A stretch of DNA of 64,000 bases from Christensenellaceae bacterium (GTDB lineage Bacteria > Bacillota > Clostridia > Christensenellales > Christensenellaceae). Of this stretch, positions 52,204 through 60,612 are shown piece by piece (position 1 is the first letter of the stretch; each line of letters starts with the position of its first letter). Under the pieces are notes generated by a model. That model searched no databases and was not told where the DNA came from. It saw only the letters and a list, made by a program, of their open reading frames with translations. A program made the translations under genes and the position numbers. The stretch lies in contig AP025580.1 of assembly GCA_022846035.1 (NCBI GenBank), positions 2,542,001 to 2,606,000 on the forward strand, written 5' to 3'.

Positions 52204-53484
52204 ATGAAACAGAATAAATATGAAACTATACGCCGAAATAAAAGATTGATTTCTCTGGCAGTTGTATTTGTCTTTTTTTCCGTATGTACGGGTACGGCAT
52301 ATGCGGTTAGCGATGAATCCGCGCTCGAGTTAGCCGTAGCGAACTCATTGGTTCCCTCCGAAACAACGAGTCTGGAAACGCAGGCCGAACAATCGTCAGA
52401 AACGGCAAACAGAGTAATTACAGAAAACGCAGAAGAAGCCAATGCGCAGAAGACGGAACTAAATGATAGATTGTCGGAAGAAACTGCGGATAACGGAACG
52501 CTCATTGAAAACAGCGACGCCAGCATCCCGATCAACGAAGCCAACTTTCCCGACCCCGCGTTCCGCGACTATGTCAGCAAAAATTTCGATACCAATCACG
52601 ATGGTACTTTATCTGAGGCGGAGCGGTACGGTGTTACCAGGATTTCTGTCGCAGGCCAGGGGATTACCAATATGACCGGAATCGCCCTGTTTCCAGAGTT
52701 AGATTACCTTTATTGCGACCGTAACGACATTGCGGAGCTCGATACTTCCGGCAATCTAAAGCTCACCTATCTCTCCTGTTCGAGTAACCCGTTGCATACG
52801 CTGAATATTTCGCAGAACAGCAAGCTACAAACGCTGGAGGTGTGGGATGCAAGCAGGCTTCAATCACTGGATGTTTCCCATTGTCCGGAATTGAAAGCGT
52901 TTTCGTTTGGTTCTATGCCGATGTCGTATATCGACCTTTCTGCAAATACAAACCTAACTTATCTGAATTATTACGGCGGTTCGCTGGAATATCTAGACCT
53001 ATCACACAACCCCCGCCTTCAACAATTGATCTGCTCGGCATCGCTGATACATACGCTGGATTTATCACATAATCCGGAACTTATTTCGCTGGGATTAAAC
53101 GGCGGACTGCTTTCTACCTTGAATCTGGAAGATAATGCAAATATTAACGATGTCGACGCCAGAGACAATCAACTGGTATCCATACATGGAAACGCCTCCA
53201 CGGCGCAGCGTACGGTTGCCTCCAATTTATCCGGCCAAAAAACACGTATCATTGGCCTGTCGGAAGGCAGTGCCTCCTTTGATATGAGCCGGATCGATCC
53301 ATTGTTTGCCGATGGAACGATCCTAAACCTGGAAAGCGCTGCACTAAACGGCTCTGTTTTAAGCGATCTTACCGTGGGCACACCCGTACGCTATACCTAT
53401 CAAAGCGACGGTTTTTCGCTGGAAGCATCTTTGGAGGTAACAAATGGAAACCTGTGGACGCAACCGCTGACTATGGACGGCTGA
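52204..53484 (+). CDS. Leucine-rich-repeat surface protein, 5' part up to an in-frame TGA
   Basis: 426 codons of an exported internalin-like protein. There is a signal peptide (RRNKRLISLAVVFVFFSV to about 37), a Glu/Ala-rich stalk (about 38-105), then INEANFPDPAFRDYVSKNFD with an EF-hand-like loop DTNHDGTLSEAE. At least seven LRRs follow (about 145-330; e.g. YLDLSHNPRLQQLICSAS). The frame stops at TGA (53482-53484) in TMDG-stop-TYG, where related repeats usually have Trp (GWTYG). Sequence continues in the same frame to 54270, so this is one gene with a nonsense codon. Confidence 0.75.
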   Translation: MKQNKYETIRRNKRLISLAVVFVFFSVCTGTAYAVSDESALELAVANSLVPSETTSLETQAEQSSETANRVITENAEEANAQKTELNDRLSEETADNGTLIENSDASIPINEANFPDPAFRDYVSKNFDTNHDGTLSEAERYGVTRISVAGQGITNMTGIALFPELDYLYCDRNDIAELDTSGNLKLTYLSCSSNPLHTLNISQNSKLQTLEVWDASRLQSLDVSHCPELKAFSFGSMPMSYIDLSANTNLTYLNYYGGSLEYLDLSHNPRLQQLICSASLIHTLDLSHNPELISLGLNGGLLSTLNLEDNANINDVDARDNQLVSIHGNASTAQRTVASNLSGQKTRIIGLSEGSASFDMSRIDPLFADGTILNLESAALNGSVLSDLTVGTPVRYTYQSDGFSLEASLEVTNGNLWTQPLTMDG

Positions 53485-54270
53485 ACCTATGGAGCAACGC
53501 CGAACCTACCGCAGGCGCAGGCCAAATATGGAACTGTACATTATCTATATGGGCATAATGGTAATTTTACGGCGAATCTGCCATCACAGGCCGGAGAATA
53601 TACTGTCAAGGCAGTGGTGGATGGTACGGGGCAGTACAGCGACATGCAGTCGGAAACAAACTTTACGATTTTGCGCGCTACGCCGGACGTGGTTATACCA
53701 TCCAGCCTGACGGCCATTTACGGCGACCGTTTGTCCATGGTTCTTCTTCCGACGGGCTATACATGGAATACGCCCGATGCATTCGTCGGCGCGGACGGCC
53801 AGCATACATTTTATGCGACATACACACCGGAGGATACAACGAATTACCTGACGCTGGACGCGCTTGCCATCCCGCTAACCGTGGAACCCAAGGACGGATC
53901 CGGATTTGATACCTCCCCTATCACAAACGAAGAGCAGGCACAAAATGTAATCGTACGCGACGGAGACGTTATATTAGTTTCCGGAACAGATTATACGGTC
54001 ACCCAAACGAAAAATGGCGATACCGTTGTCGTCACCATTCAGTTTATGGGGAACTATAAAGGACAGATTATCAAGCAATATACAGTTACGGGGCAATCAG
54101 GGGGAACCGATAACCCGACAAATGGAACCTCTGTATCTGGAACAGCCGTAAAAACGGGCGACTCCGCTCCCTCCTTATGGAAGCCGGTCTTACTGATATG
54201 CATCAGCGTAGGCGCTATCATAGCGGCCGCCCTATATCAACGGTACAAAGGACAACAAACAAAATTTTAA
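53485..54270 (+). CDS. Leucine-rich-repeat surface protein, 3' part after the in-frame TGA
   Basis: Same reading frame as the 5' part and no other break. It begins TYGATPNLPQAQAKYGTVHYLY, a repeat found in Firmicute cell-surface proteins. Ig/MBG-like beta modules follow (ATPDVVIPSSLTAIYGD; FYATYTPEDTTNYLTLD). The C-terminus has AVKTGDSAPS, one hydrophobic helix and RYKGQQTKF, an anchor-like tail matching the other surface protein. Independent translation would need the GTG at 53614, which lacks a ribosome site. Likely untranslated unless the TGA is read through. Confidence 0.65.
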   Translation, partial: TYGATPNLPQAQAKYGTVHYLYGHNGNFTANLPSQAGEYTVKAVVDGTGQYSDMQSETNFTILRATPDVVIPSSLTAIYGDRLSMVLLPTGYTWNTPDAFVGADGQHTFYATYTPEDTTNYLTLDALAIPLTVEPKDGSGFDTSPITNEEQAQNVIVRDGDVILVSGTDYTVTQTKNGDTVVVTIQFMGNYKGQIIKQYTVTGQSGGTDNPTNGTSVSGTAVKTGDSAPSLWKPVLLICISVGAIIAAALYQRYKGQQTKF

Positions 54271-54272
54271 CC

Positions 54273-54337
54273 AATGGGCATTCGCTCATGCGCTTTCCTC
54301 TAGGCTTTTGCCGAGCATGCCCATTCGCTGTATTTTT
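54273..54337. terminator. Hairpin after the LRR gene
   Basis: AATGGGCAT / ATGCCCATT arms about 50 bases apart, followed by TATTTTTT. A plausible but long-looped terminator. Confidence 0.4.
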
Positions 54338-54433
54338 TGGTATGTACCGACAAAGAAACGTGGTACATATAATGTTTTGTTAAAGTATTTTCTTATAAAT
54401 TATACTAGAATACCTATTATGCTATCAATTAGA

Positions 54434-54661
54434 TCATACAAATAAATCTTCATACGATACTTTGAGAATTTCTTTAAATGCTTTCATTTCACAAGTATAA
54501 ATATGCCGTTGACCCGCTTCAATCTTAGCAACTGCACTTCTTGTCAAATCACATCCCTTTGTCTGTAATTGTGCAGATAAATCTTCCTGTGTCATATTTG
54601 CGCGAATACGAAATTTTGCTATTTGTCTACCAATTTCTTTGTCATACCTATAATCTATCAT
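54434..54661 (-). CDS. XRE-family HTH repressor, divergent from the SLOG gene
   Basis: DNA-binding protein of 75 residues, one HTH domain: EIGRQIAKFRIRANMTQEDL (about 9-28) and RSAVAKIEAGQRHIYT. It is unrelated in detail to the other small XRE protein. Two copies of an 18-base operator TGCAC(T/C)AATAT(A/C)AGT(G/T)CA lie in the divergent region, one just upstream of its own start (54675-54692) and one on the SLOG -10 (54730-54747). Confidence 0.87.
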   Translation of the reverse strand: MIDYRYDKEIGRQIAKFRIRANMTQEDLSAQLQTKGCDLTRSAVAKIEAGQRHIYTCEMKAFKEILKVSYEDLFV

Positions 54662-54674
54662 ACAAATTTTCCTT

Positions 54675-54692
54675 TGAACTGATATTGGTGCA
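54675..54692. promoter_or_regulatory. Candidate XRE operator near its own gene
   Basis: Minus-strand TGCACCAATATCAGTTCA, four mismatches from the symmetric operator at 54730-54747. Confidence 0.5.
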
Positions 54693-54700
54693 GTTCTTTC

Positions 54701-54754
54701 TTGATTATAGGTTTATTTCATGCTATTATTGCACTAATATAAGTGCAATAATAG
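54701..54754 (+). promoter_or_regulatory. SLOG-gene promoter with overlapping perfect operator
   Basis: TTGATT (54701-54706), 17-base spacer, TATTAT (54724-54729). A perfect 13-bp inverted repeat, CTATTATTGCACT / AGTGCAATAATAG with a 6-base centre (54723-54754), covers the -10 and the expected start of transcription. Confidence 0.7.
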
Positions 54755-54766
54755 CTAGGAGAATTT

Positions 54767-55312
54767 ATGTTTTTAAATTGCGATATTCCCAAAACATCTA
54801 CTTGCTGCTTTAGCGGATACCGTCCCGAAAAATTTACATATCCGCTCCACGCCTCGTCTTTGGAATACGGCCTGCTATTAGGTTATATCAACATTTATGT
54901 CCTCCATAGCGTCGAAAAAGGTTATGCGACTTTCTTATGCGGCATGGCACAGGGTTTTGATATTATTTGCGGTGAAACCATCCTGCGCCTTAAACGGCAC
55001 AAAGGCTATGAACATATCAGGCTTATTTGTGCTGTTCCCTACAAAGGCCACGGCAGTCAGTGGGATACTGCATGGCGATTGCGCCATCAGAAATTGGAGG
55101 ACCTCGCGGATCAGATTATTATTTTAAACGATCGTTATTCCCAGGATTGTTTTCATGTCCGCAACCGTTTTATGGCCGACCATGCAAGCCGGCTGATTTG
55201 TTACTATGACGGCAAAAGCGGCGGCACCGCCTATACGGTCGATTACTGCCGAAAAAACAATGTCGAAGTCATCAATCTCGCAGAAAAAATCAGGGCGGCC
55301 CGCGCATACTAG
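54767..55312 (+). CDS. SLOG-fold protein, DUF1273/YpsA-like
   Basis: A 181-residue Rossmann-like protein with the N-terminal CCFSGYRPEKFTYP (about 13-26), FLCGMAQGFDIICGETIL (about 57-74), ICAVPYKGHGSQW (about 89-101) and RNRFMADHASRLICYYDG (about 131-148), the pattern of the YpsA/DUF1273 branch of the SLOG superfamily. SLOG proteins bind nucleotides or related ligands. AGGAGA precedes the ATG. Divergent from and probably repressed by the XRE gene. Function unknown. Confidence 0.82.
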   Translation: MFLNCDIPKTSTCCFSGYRPEKFTYPLHASSLEYGLLLGYINIYVLHSVEKGYATFLCGMAQGFDIICGETILRLKRHKGYEHIRLICAVPYKGHGSQWDTAWRLRHQKLEDLADQIIILNDRYSQDCFHVRNRFMADHASRLICYYDGKSGGTAYTVDYCRKNNVEVINLAEKIRAARAY

Positions 55313-55417
55313 GCCGCTTTTTCCGGCTCATGAATGTCCAAAAAATAATCGTTCGCTTTTCCTTTGTGTTATCTATATAATAGAGAATAAAGACAGATTC
55401 AAAGGAGAGCATATGCT

Positions 55418-55966
55418 ATGAATAAAAAGGTTTTGGTATTGACGGGAAGCCCCCGCAAAGGCGGTAACAGCGATTTGCTGGCGGATGCGCTCATCAAGGG
55501 AGCGCAGGCAAGCGGCCATACGGCTGTAAAATTTGAAGCGGGCGCTATGCAAATCAATGGATGCAGCGCATGCGACAGGTGCTGGGAAGACGGCTACGCC
55601 TGTATAGATGACGATGATTTTCGTAAGCTGGAACCGCTCCTGGAAAGCTGTGACGTTATGGTCTTCTGCGCACCGGTGTATTGGATGGGCTTCCCCGCGC
55701 AAATGAAAGCGGCAATTGATAAATTATATGCTTATGGCGGCAGGGGCGGACTGCGGCCGTTGGCTATCAAGGAAAGCGCCCTGCTTCTTTGCGGCGGCGA
55801 TCCCGCTGCCACAGAATACGATTATGTCACCGAGGGTTATCAAATGATTATTTCTTTCCTTGGTTGGAAAGATCGGGGCGTCGTTTGGCAGGGCGATGCA
55901 AATGAAACAGGCAGCATTGCTCCGTCCGCGCTGCAAAAGGCGGAAACCTTAGGCAAAAACCTATAG
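55418..55966 (+). CDS. Flavodoxin-family NAD(P)H-dependent oxidoreductase
   Basis: FMN-binding reductase of 182 residues, NADPH-FMN-reductase/WrbA-like fold. The phosphate loop is LTGSPRKGGNSDLLADAL (about 7-24). INGCSACDRCWEDGYACIDDDD (about 47-68) is the short cysteine-containing segment of many anaerobe members, and FCAPVYWMGFPAQMKAAIDKL (about 86-106) contacts the isoalloxazine. AAGGAG precedes the ATG. A -10 TATAAT lies upstream near 55374. Role unknown. Confidence 0.87.
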   Translation: MNKKVLVLTGSPRKGGNSDLLADALIKGAQASGHTAVKFEAGAMQINGCSACDRCWEDGYACIDDDDFRKLEPLLESCDVMVFCAPVYWMGFPAQMKAAIDKLYAYGGRGGLRPLAIKESALLLCGGDPAATEYDYVTEGYQMIISFLGWKDRGVVWQGDANETGSIAPSALQKAETLGKNL

Positions 55967-56158
55967 CGTCTTTTTATCGCCCATGTTTTTATCTCAGCCT
56001 AGGAAACATCAACACTACGGTATGCATACCCTGTTTTCCGATAGACAAATTTCAGGGATAAAGCGCGTAACTCGAAAATATTAAAAGAGGCCCGGCATGT
56101 AGACGGAACCCGGAAGAACGGACAAAGAAAAAAGGGGCTATCGCAGGAAAGCTAAAGA

Positions 56159-57031
56159 TTACACGGTCATACTCCTGATTTCAAAAGGAGTGTGACCGTT
56201 CTTCGTTTGGATACGTTCAAAATTATAAAAATGTATGTATTCATGTATCAACATTTTTGCGTCTTTCATTGTTTGGATTTTTTGGCGGCGAATCCACTCG
56301 CTTTTGAGCATACCGAAAAAGTTCTCAGCCGGCGCGTTATCAAGCGGCGTTCCAGGTCTTGACATAGACGGCGTAATAGAATATTGTTTAAGTAGGTTTG
56401 AATACCCGTGGGACGTGTATTGGAACCCCTGGTCGCTGTGGAGGATGAGTCCATCAGCGACCTTTTTCTTTCCGCAAGGTAGGCTTCGCACTGCTTTTTG
56501 GATCGTTCTGTAGACAAGCGCGTTGTCCTGCACGGTACCCATATCATATGACACAATGAAATGATCATACAAATCTTTGATCATAGATAGATACAACGTT
56601 CCCTCTTTGGTTTTGATATAGCTGATGTCGGTCACCCATTTCTGATTTGGCTGTTCAGCCGAGAAGTGACGGTTAAGGCGATTTGCATATACCATCATCT
56701 GCCGTTGCCTTTGGTATAGCGGCCTCGGCCTGCGGATTACCGCAAGCAATCCATATTTGCGCATCACACGCAGTACAGCCTTGTGGTTTATGCAAAGACC
56801 GTGCTCCCGCTTAAGCCATAATCTTACGCGCCTATACCCATAGGTCTGTTTGGTTTGCTGCTGACATTGTTGTATCAGTCGTCCAATCACAGCGTCCCGA
56901 TCAGTATCGCCTTGGCGGGAACGCCAACTGTAATATCCGCTGCGCGAAACCTCAAAGAAACGGCACATCAGCTTCACGGAATATTTGTTATGATGCTTTT
57001 CGATCGCTGCATACTTTACCTTTGCACTCAC
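56159..57031 (-). CDS. IS3-family transposase OrfB (DDE catalytic part)
   Basis: 290 residues. After a KHHNKYSVKLMCRFFEVSRSGYY-type HTH_21 segment (quoted in part: CRFFEVSRSGYYSW), the rve integrase core shows Asp in WVTDISYIKT (about 135), Asp in LILHSDQGFQY (about 197) and Glu in DNAPAENFFGMLKSEW (about 233). It starts with GTG overlapping the OrfA stop by four bases. In this family a -1 frameshift usually fuses OrfA and OrfB. No internal stops, so probably functional. Confidence 0.93.
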   Translation of the reverse strand: MSAKVKYAAIEKHHNKYSVKLMCRFFEVSRSGYYSWRSRQGDTDRDAVIGRLIQQCQQQTKQTYGYRRVRLWLKREHGLCINHKAVLRVMRKYGLLAVIRRPRPLYQRQRQMMVYANRLNRHFSAEQPNQKWVTDISYIKTKEGTLYLSMIKDLYDHFIVSYDMGTVQDNALVYRTIQKAVRSLPCGKKKVADGLILHSDQGFQYTSHGYSNLLKQYSITPSMSRPGTPLDNAPAENFFGMLKSEWIRRQKIQTMKDAKMLIHEYIHFYNFERIQTKNGHTPFEIRSMTV

Positions 57032-57315
57032 ATCCTTCCAGCAGCTTGAAGAAAAGACCGATACAGTTCCACTTCCATTTCTAATTGCTTAATCCTATCT
57101 CGATACTCTGCTTCGGTTGATATTGGACGTATTCGTGGACGTCCACGTTTTTTCGGCATGTTCCATATTCTGTTTTTTCTATTGTATCGTTCTACTAATT
57201 TTTTAATTTGTGTCTTGCTTAATCCATACTCTTCTCCTATTTCACGGTGTGTCAGTCCTTGCTCCTTTTTCTTCATTACAGTTTCTATGATCTGCTTTCC
57301 ATAGTGCTTTCCCAT
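57028..57315 (-). CDS. IS3-family transposase OrfA (DNA-binding part)
   Basis: 95 residues with an HTH_23/IS150-type N-terminus (TVMKKKEQGLTHREIGEEYG then KTQIKKLVERYN) and a leucine-zipper-like helix near the end (EYRDRIKQLEMEVELYRSFL). It overlaps OrfB by four bases. AGGAGG lies upstream of its ATG, inside the terminal hairpin region. Confidence 0.9.
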   Translation of the reverse strand: MGKHYGKQIIETVMKKKEQGLTHREIGEEYGLSKTQIKKLVERYNRKNRIWNMPKKRGRPRIRPISTEAEYRDRIKQLEMEVELYRSFLQAAGRM

Positions 57316-57392
57316 ACAAAAAACCTCCTATCGTTATTATCCTACGATAGGAGGCCTTTTTTCTCAATGTCCTTTTTTGGGGGGGCCGTCTA

Positions 57393-57655
57393 ATGTCGGT
57401 CAGGCCTTTTTTAATATCCCAAAACCATTTATGCCGCCGTAACCTGTCCTCTCGTTTCCGTAAAAGCGCTGCCACCTCTTCGCCGCCTACTTTTACCGTT
57501 GCCGCCGTCCTTGATACGCACCCTGTTGCAAAGAGTAGCAGGATTCCCACCAAAGCTATTACAACCTGCCACATTCCCAAGAATGTGTTCCTATTTCCAT
57601 ATTTCGGAACCGATGATTTTATGATAAGGAGTTTTTTCAAATTTGAATGGCGCAT
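57393..57655 (-). pseudogene. Small membrane/lipoprotein gene cut near its 3' end by the IS element
   Basis: Hypothetical protein beginning at an ATG behind AAGGA, with one hydrophobic segment (WQVVIALVGILLLFATGC) that could be a lipoprotein signal, then VSRTAATVKVGGEEVAALL and a basic tail. Insertion happened within GAC-ATG. Removing the IS and one ATG copy restores only five more codons (M-P-G-L-F) and a TAA at 56086-56084. At present the frame runs into the IS and stops at 57242, adding foreign residues. Family not recognised; the loss of five residues may be harmless but the tail is extended. Confidence 0.5.
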
Positions 57656-57703
57656 AAATATCCTTCACGCCAATTGTGTGATGTTAGTGTGATTTTTGCG
57701 CGC

Positions 57704-57733
57704 AAAAAAAGAACCGTCCAAAAGACGGTTCTT
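57704..57733 (-). terminator. Terminator of the NUDIX gene
   Basis: Stem AAGAACCGTC / GACGGTTCTT with TTTTTTT on the minus strand. Confidence 0.85.
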
Positions 57734-57751
57734 ACAAGAGTAAAGCTGTTG

Positions 57752-58252
57752 TTATAGGCCCGCTTTCCACGGTCTTTGCATCCAGGCCGGTATCCCGCGC
57801 TTCAGATTCCCGCGTTTCAGCCGTTCATGAAGCTCCCAAAGCGCCGTGTTCTGGTCCGGCATGCTGACAATGGCGTCGGCCTGCTTATAGGGCAGCCACC
57901 GCAGCGCCAGGTGTTCCTCGGACAAGGTGATTTCTCCGTCGTAGGGCATGCCGAAAAAATACATGGGTAATACGACCACATCCGGCCCCCATGCTTTCGT
58001 CCACTCGGCAAAGACCGTGCTCCTCATATCGCTTATGCTGTCGAGCGCATAAAGCGGACCCGGCTCCCTGATCCCGCCTTCCTCGCGGCATTCGCGCAAT
58101 GCGCTTTGTATAATGCTTTCACCCGCTTCTCCGCCGCCGCTGATCCCCTGCCAAATATCCGGCAGGTCCGATCTCTGAAATATCGCGAATTCCCAGCCGC
58201 CGTTTGTTTTTCGGTACGGGAAAACATGGATGTGATAAGGCATTCTGCCCAT
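57752..58252 (-). CDS. NUDIX hydrolase
   Basis: Cytosolic pyrophosphohydrolase of 166 residues. The Nudix box is GGEAGESIIQSALRECREEGG (about 36-56; Glu in REC-REE bind metal), with the first Gly-Gly-Gly slightly shifted. The start follows AAGGAGG. The C-terminal WMQRPWKAGL is unusual but not diagnostic. Nucleotide, dihydroneopterin triphosphate or capped substrate possible. A 39-codon gene sits 12 bases upstream, probably co-transcribed. Confidence 0.85.
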   Translation of the reverse strand: MGRMPYHIHVFPYRKTNGGWEFAIFQRSDLPDIWQGISGGGEAGESIIQSALRECREEGGIREPGPLYALDSISDMRSTVFAEWTKAWGPDVVVLPMYFFGMPYDGEITLSEEHLALRWLPYKQADAIVSMPDQNTALWELHERLKRGNLKRGIPAWMQRPWKAGL

Positions 58253-58264
58253 ATACTTTCCTCC

Positions 58265-58384
58265 TTATTGCTTTTCTTTTTGTAATCCCTGCAGCTTCTT
58301 GATTAGCTCCGCCACCTGCGCCTGCGTGATCGCTATGGCGTATATGCCGTCCGTAAGTGCGCACAGCCTGTCTATCTTCTTCAT
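58265..58384 (-). CDS. Small hypothetical protein (39 aa)
   Basis: Frame from ATG (58384) to TAA (58265) encoding a short helix-prone peptide with MKKIDRLCALTDGIYAIA and a Gln/Lys-rich coiled-coil-like end. It is preceded by a GGGG-type ribosome site and lies just upstream of the NUDIX gene, whose AGGAGG overlaps its stop region. No family recognised. It may be a genuine small protein or a translated leader. Confidence 0.45.
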   Translation of the reverse strand: MKKIDRLCALTDGIYAIAITQAQVAELIKKLQGLQKEKQ

Positions 58385-58529
58385 CACCCATCTTCCCCTT
58401 TTTCTTCTATTATAACATTCCGCAGGGTGTTAAGGAGGATTATTATCATAGGCTATGTCAGGGATATTCTCCCTGAGGAACAATCACGCTGGGAAAAACA
58501 TCTTGGGCGGCTCAGGAAGCTGCGCAAAC

Positions 58530-58567
58530 AAAAAACAACGGTACCGCTGTTACGCGATACCGTTTTA
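58530..58567 (-). terminator. Terminator of rho
   Basis: Minus-strand hairpin AACGGTA-T-CGC / GCG-G-TACCGTT followed by GTTTTTTG, 17 bases after the rho stop. Confidence 0.75.
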
Positions 58568-58583
58568 AAATCAATCCGCTTCC

Positions 58584-60239
58584 TTAATACCTGCCGTTTC
58601 CGTTGCCGGAATTGTAGCCTTCTTTTTCCCAGATACGGAACCATTCATGCAGCCTTGCCAAGAATTCTTCGTTTGTTTGCGTCCGCACGAGCATGCCGAT
58701 GAGCTGCTCCGTTACTTCCGTCGTATTTCCTGAGGAAAGCGCCTTGCGCAGCGCCCACGTTCCTTCCAGTTCTTTCTGGGAAAGCAGCAAGTCCTCGCGT
58801 CGCGTACCAGATTTGGCGAGGTCCACCGCCGGAAAAATACGCTTTTCCGAAAGCTTGCGGTCGAGATGGATTTCCATGTTGCCCGTACCCTTGAACTCCT
58901 CATAGATGATTTCGTCCATGCGCGAACCGGTATCCACAAGCGCGGTAGCGATGATAGTGAGCGAACCGCCGCCCTCGATGTTCCTAGCCGCGCCGAAGAA
59001 CCGTTTGGGCTTATACAGCGACGCCGGATCAAGGCCGCCGGAAAGCGTCCTGCCGGAAGGCGGTACCACCAGGTTGTGAGCGCGTCCGAGGCGCGTTAAG
59101 CTATCAAGCAAGATAACCACGTCGCGGCCGTGCTCCACCAGCCTTTTCGCCCGTTCGATAACCATGTCCGCAACACGCGCATGGTTTTCCGGCCTCTCAT
59201 CAAACGTAGAATAGACGACTTCGCCCGCGATCGAACGCTGCATATCCGTAACTTCCTCCGGCCGTTCATCGATCAGCAGTACGATCATTTCCACTTCCGG
59301 ATAATTTGTTGTGATGCTGTTGGCAATTTTCTTTAAGAGGATCGTTTTACCGGCTTTCGGCGGTGCGACGATCAGGCCGCGCTGTCCCTTACCGATCGGA
59401 GAAATGAGGTCGATCATACGGATTGCAAGGTCGCGCGACGCGCGGACATTTTCCAGTGTGAACCGTTCGTCCGGATAGATGGGCGTCAGTGTTTCGAAAG
59501 CGGGACGGCTTTGGCATCTTTCCACTGGTTCGCCGTTGACCGTTTCGATATACAAAAGCGCCAGCAGCCGTTCCCCGTCCTTTGACGGACGCGTTTTCCC
59601 GCATACCTTGTCGCCGGTCTTGAGGTTGAATTTACGGATTTGCGCCTGTGATACGTAAACATCCTTGGTTCCCGGCAGGTAATTTTCGCTGCGCAGAAAT
59701 CCATACCCTTCGGAATGTACCTCTAAGATTCCGTTTGCATCCTTGCACTCTCCGGTATTGAGTATCTCATTGACCGCATCGTTGTTCGGTACATATTCAA
59801 TGATTCGCCGGCGGCCGGAATCCGCCTGCGCTTCGTTCCCATTTTCATCTCCAATGTCATCAAGCTTGATCTCCTGCCTCGATTCCTGACTGACCGGTTC
59901 TGGTATTGTATCCTTGGATACATCCCCCTCCGCCGCTTTTTTACGCGGCCTGCCTGCACGCTTGGGTTTTTCCGGCGCGGTCTTGGCCTCCGCCTCTGCT
60001 GCTTTCGGCTCTTCTGCTTTTGGTTCTTCTGCTCTCGGCTTTGGCACCGGCATGCTTGCCATGCCAAAAATATCCACAGCCTCCGCCTCGGCTTGTTTTT
60101 CTTCGCCTTCCTGCTCCAACTCCAAAAGCATGGATAAAAGTTCCGCCTTCTTATACTTCGTAGGCGACTTTACCCCCGCTAATTTGGCGATCTCTCTTAG
60201 ATCGGCCAGACTCTTGTCTTCAAGTAAACTAGTACTCAC
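58584..60239 (-). CDS. rho: Transcription termination factor Rho with long N-terminal insertion
   Basis: Hexameric RNA-dependent ATPase of 551 residues, about 130 more than E. coli Rho. The N-terminal helical Rho-N domain (about 1-45) is followed by a low-complexity acidic/basic region (about 46-150) with [13 protein letters not shown] and [11 protein letters not shown]. The RNA-binding cold-shock-like domain has [13 protein letters not shown]. The ATPase domain has Walker A APPKAGKT, Walker [15 protein letters not shown], and the Q and R loops. Preceded by a strong promoter with about 150 bases of leader, which would allow autogenous control. Confidence 0.95.
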   Translation of the reverse strand: MSTSLLEDKSLADLREIAKLAGVKSPTKYKKAELLSMLLELEQEGEEKQAEAEAVDIFGMASMPVPKPRAEEPKAEEPKAAEAEAKTAPEKPKRAGRPRKKAAEGDVSKDTIPEPVSQESRQEIKLDDIGDENGNEAQADSGRRRIIEYVPNNDAVNEILNTGECKDANGILEVHSEGYGFLRSENYLPGTKDVYVSQAQIRKFNLKTGDKVCGKTRPSKDGERLLALLYIETVNGEPVERCQSRPAFETLTPIYPDERFTLENVRASRDLAIRMIDLISPIGKGQRGLIVAPPKAGKTILLKKIANSITTNYPEVEMIVLLIDERPEEVTDMQRSIAGEVVYSTFDERPENHARVADMVIERAKRLVEHGRDVVILLDSLTRLGRAHNLVVPPSGRTLSGGLDPASLYKPKRFFGAARNIEGGGSLTIIATALVDTGSRMDEIIYEEFKGTGNMEIHLDRKLSEKRIFPAVDLAKSGTRREDLLLSQKELEGTWALRKALSSGNTTEVTEQLIGMLVRTQTNEEFLARLHEWFRIWEKEGYNSGNGNGRY

Positions 60240-60396
60240 GCAAATACGCTCCTTTGTATCTTAAAAAATTTCAAAATTTTTTGAACACGAATTAAAAATA
60301 TAAAATAATAGAAGAAAAGGAAGTGATAAAATATATCATTTCAATATTGATAAGAAATGGCCCTCAGCCCTATCAGTTTTCACTTCTGTCATCTTT
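60240..60396 (-). promoter_or_regulatory. rho mRNA leader
   Basis: About 150 bases between the inferred transcription start (near 60390) and the rho ATG. It contains A/T-rich sequence and no gene. Autoregulatory Rho leaders are known in other bacteria; nothing specific can be recognised here. Beyond the promoter, 60426-60612 is AT-rich and featureless to me. Confidence 0.35.
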
Positions 60397-60425
60397 ATTA
60401 TGCGCAAAATTCGCGCAATTGTCAA
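60397..60425 (-). promoter_or_regulatory. Promoter of rho
   Basis: Minus-strand TTGACA (60425-60420), exactly 17 bases, CATAAT (60402-60397). The spacer contains the palindromic arms TGCGC / GCGCA, possibly an operator. Confidence 0.65.
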
Positions 60426-60612
60426 TCTGTTTTGCATAGATTTATATATAATATCCTGTTTTTTACAATTCTAAACCAAAATTTCATTAAAACTTTATAT
60501 TTTTTCTTTTTTTGTGCCTGTTCTTCCCAGATATTGTCTATTTTGCCCCGTATTATATTTGTTTCAGACGCTATCGTTTTCCATTCCCAAACAGGCCGCC
60601 TGTAAGCGCCGA

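Larger units (their letters stand above)
56100..57392 (-). mobile_element. IS3-family insertion sequence, apparently intact
   Basis: Element of about 1293 bp with two overlapping transposase frames. Imperfect terminal inverted repeats begin TAGACGG at both ends and continue through CCC, GGACA and AAAAAAGG to TATCG-AGG. It is flanked by a 3-bp direct repeat ATG (56097-56099 and 57393-57395), as for several IS3 groups. The DDE residues are present. It sits in the loop of a former terminator hairpin: arms 56077-56092 and 57403-57418 pair in 15 of 16 positions. Confidence 0.85.
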
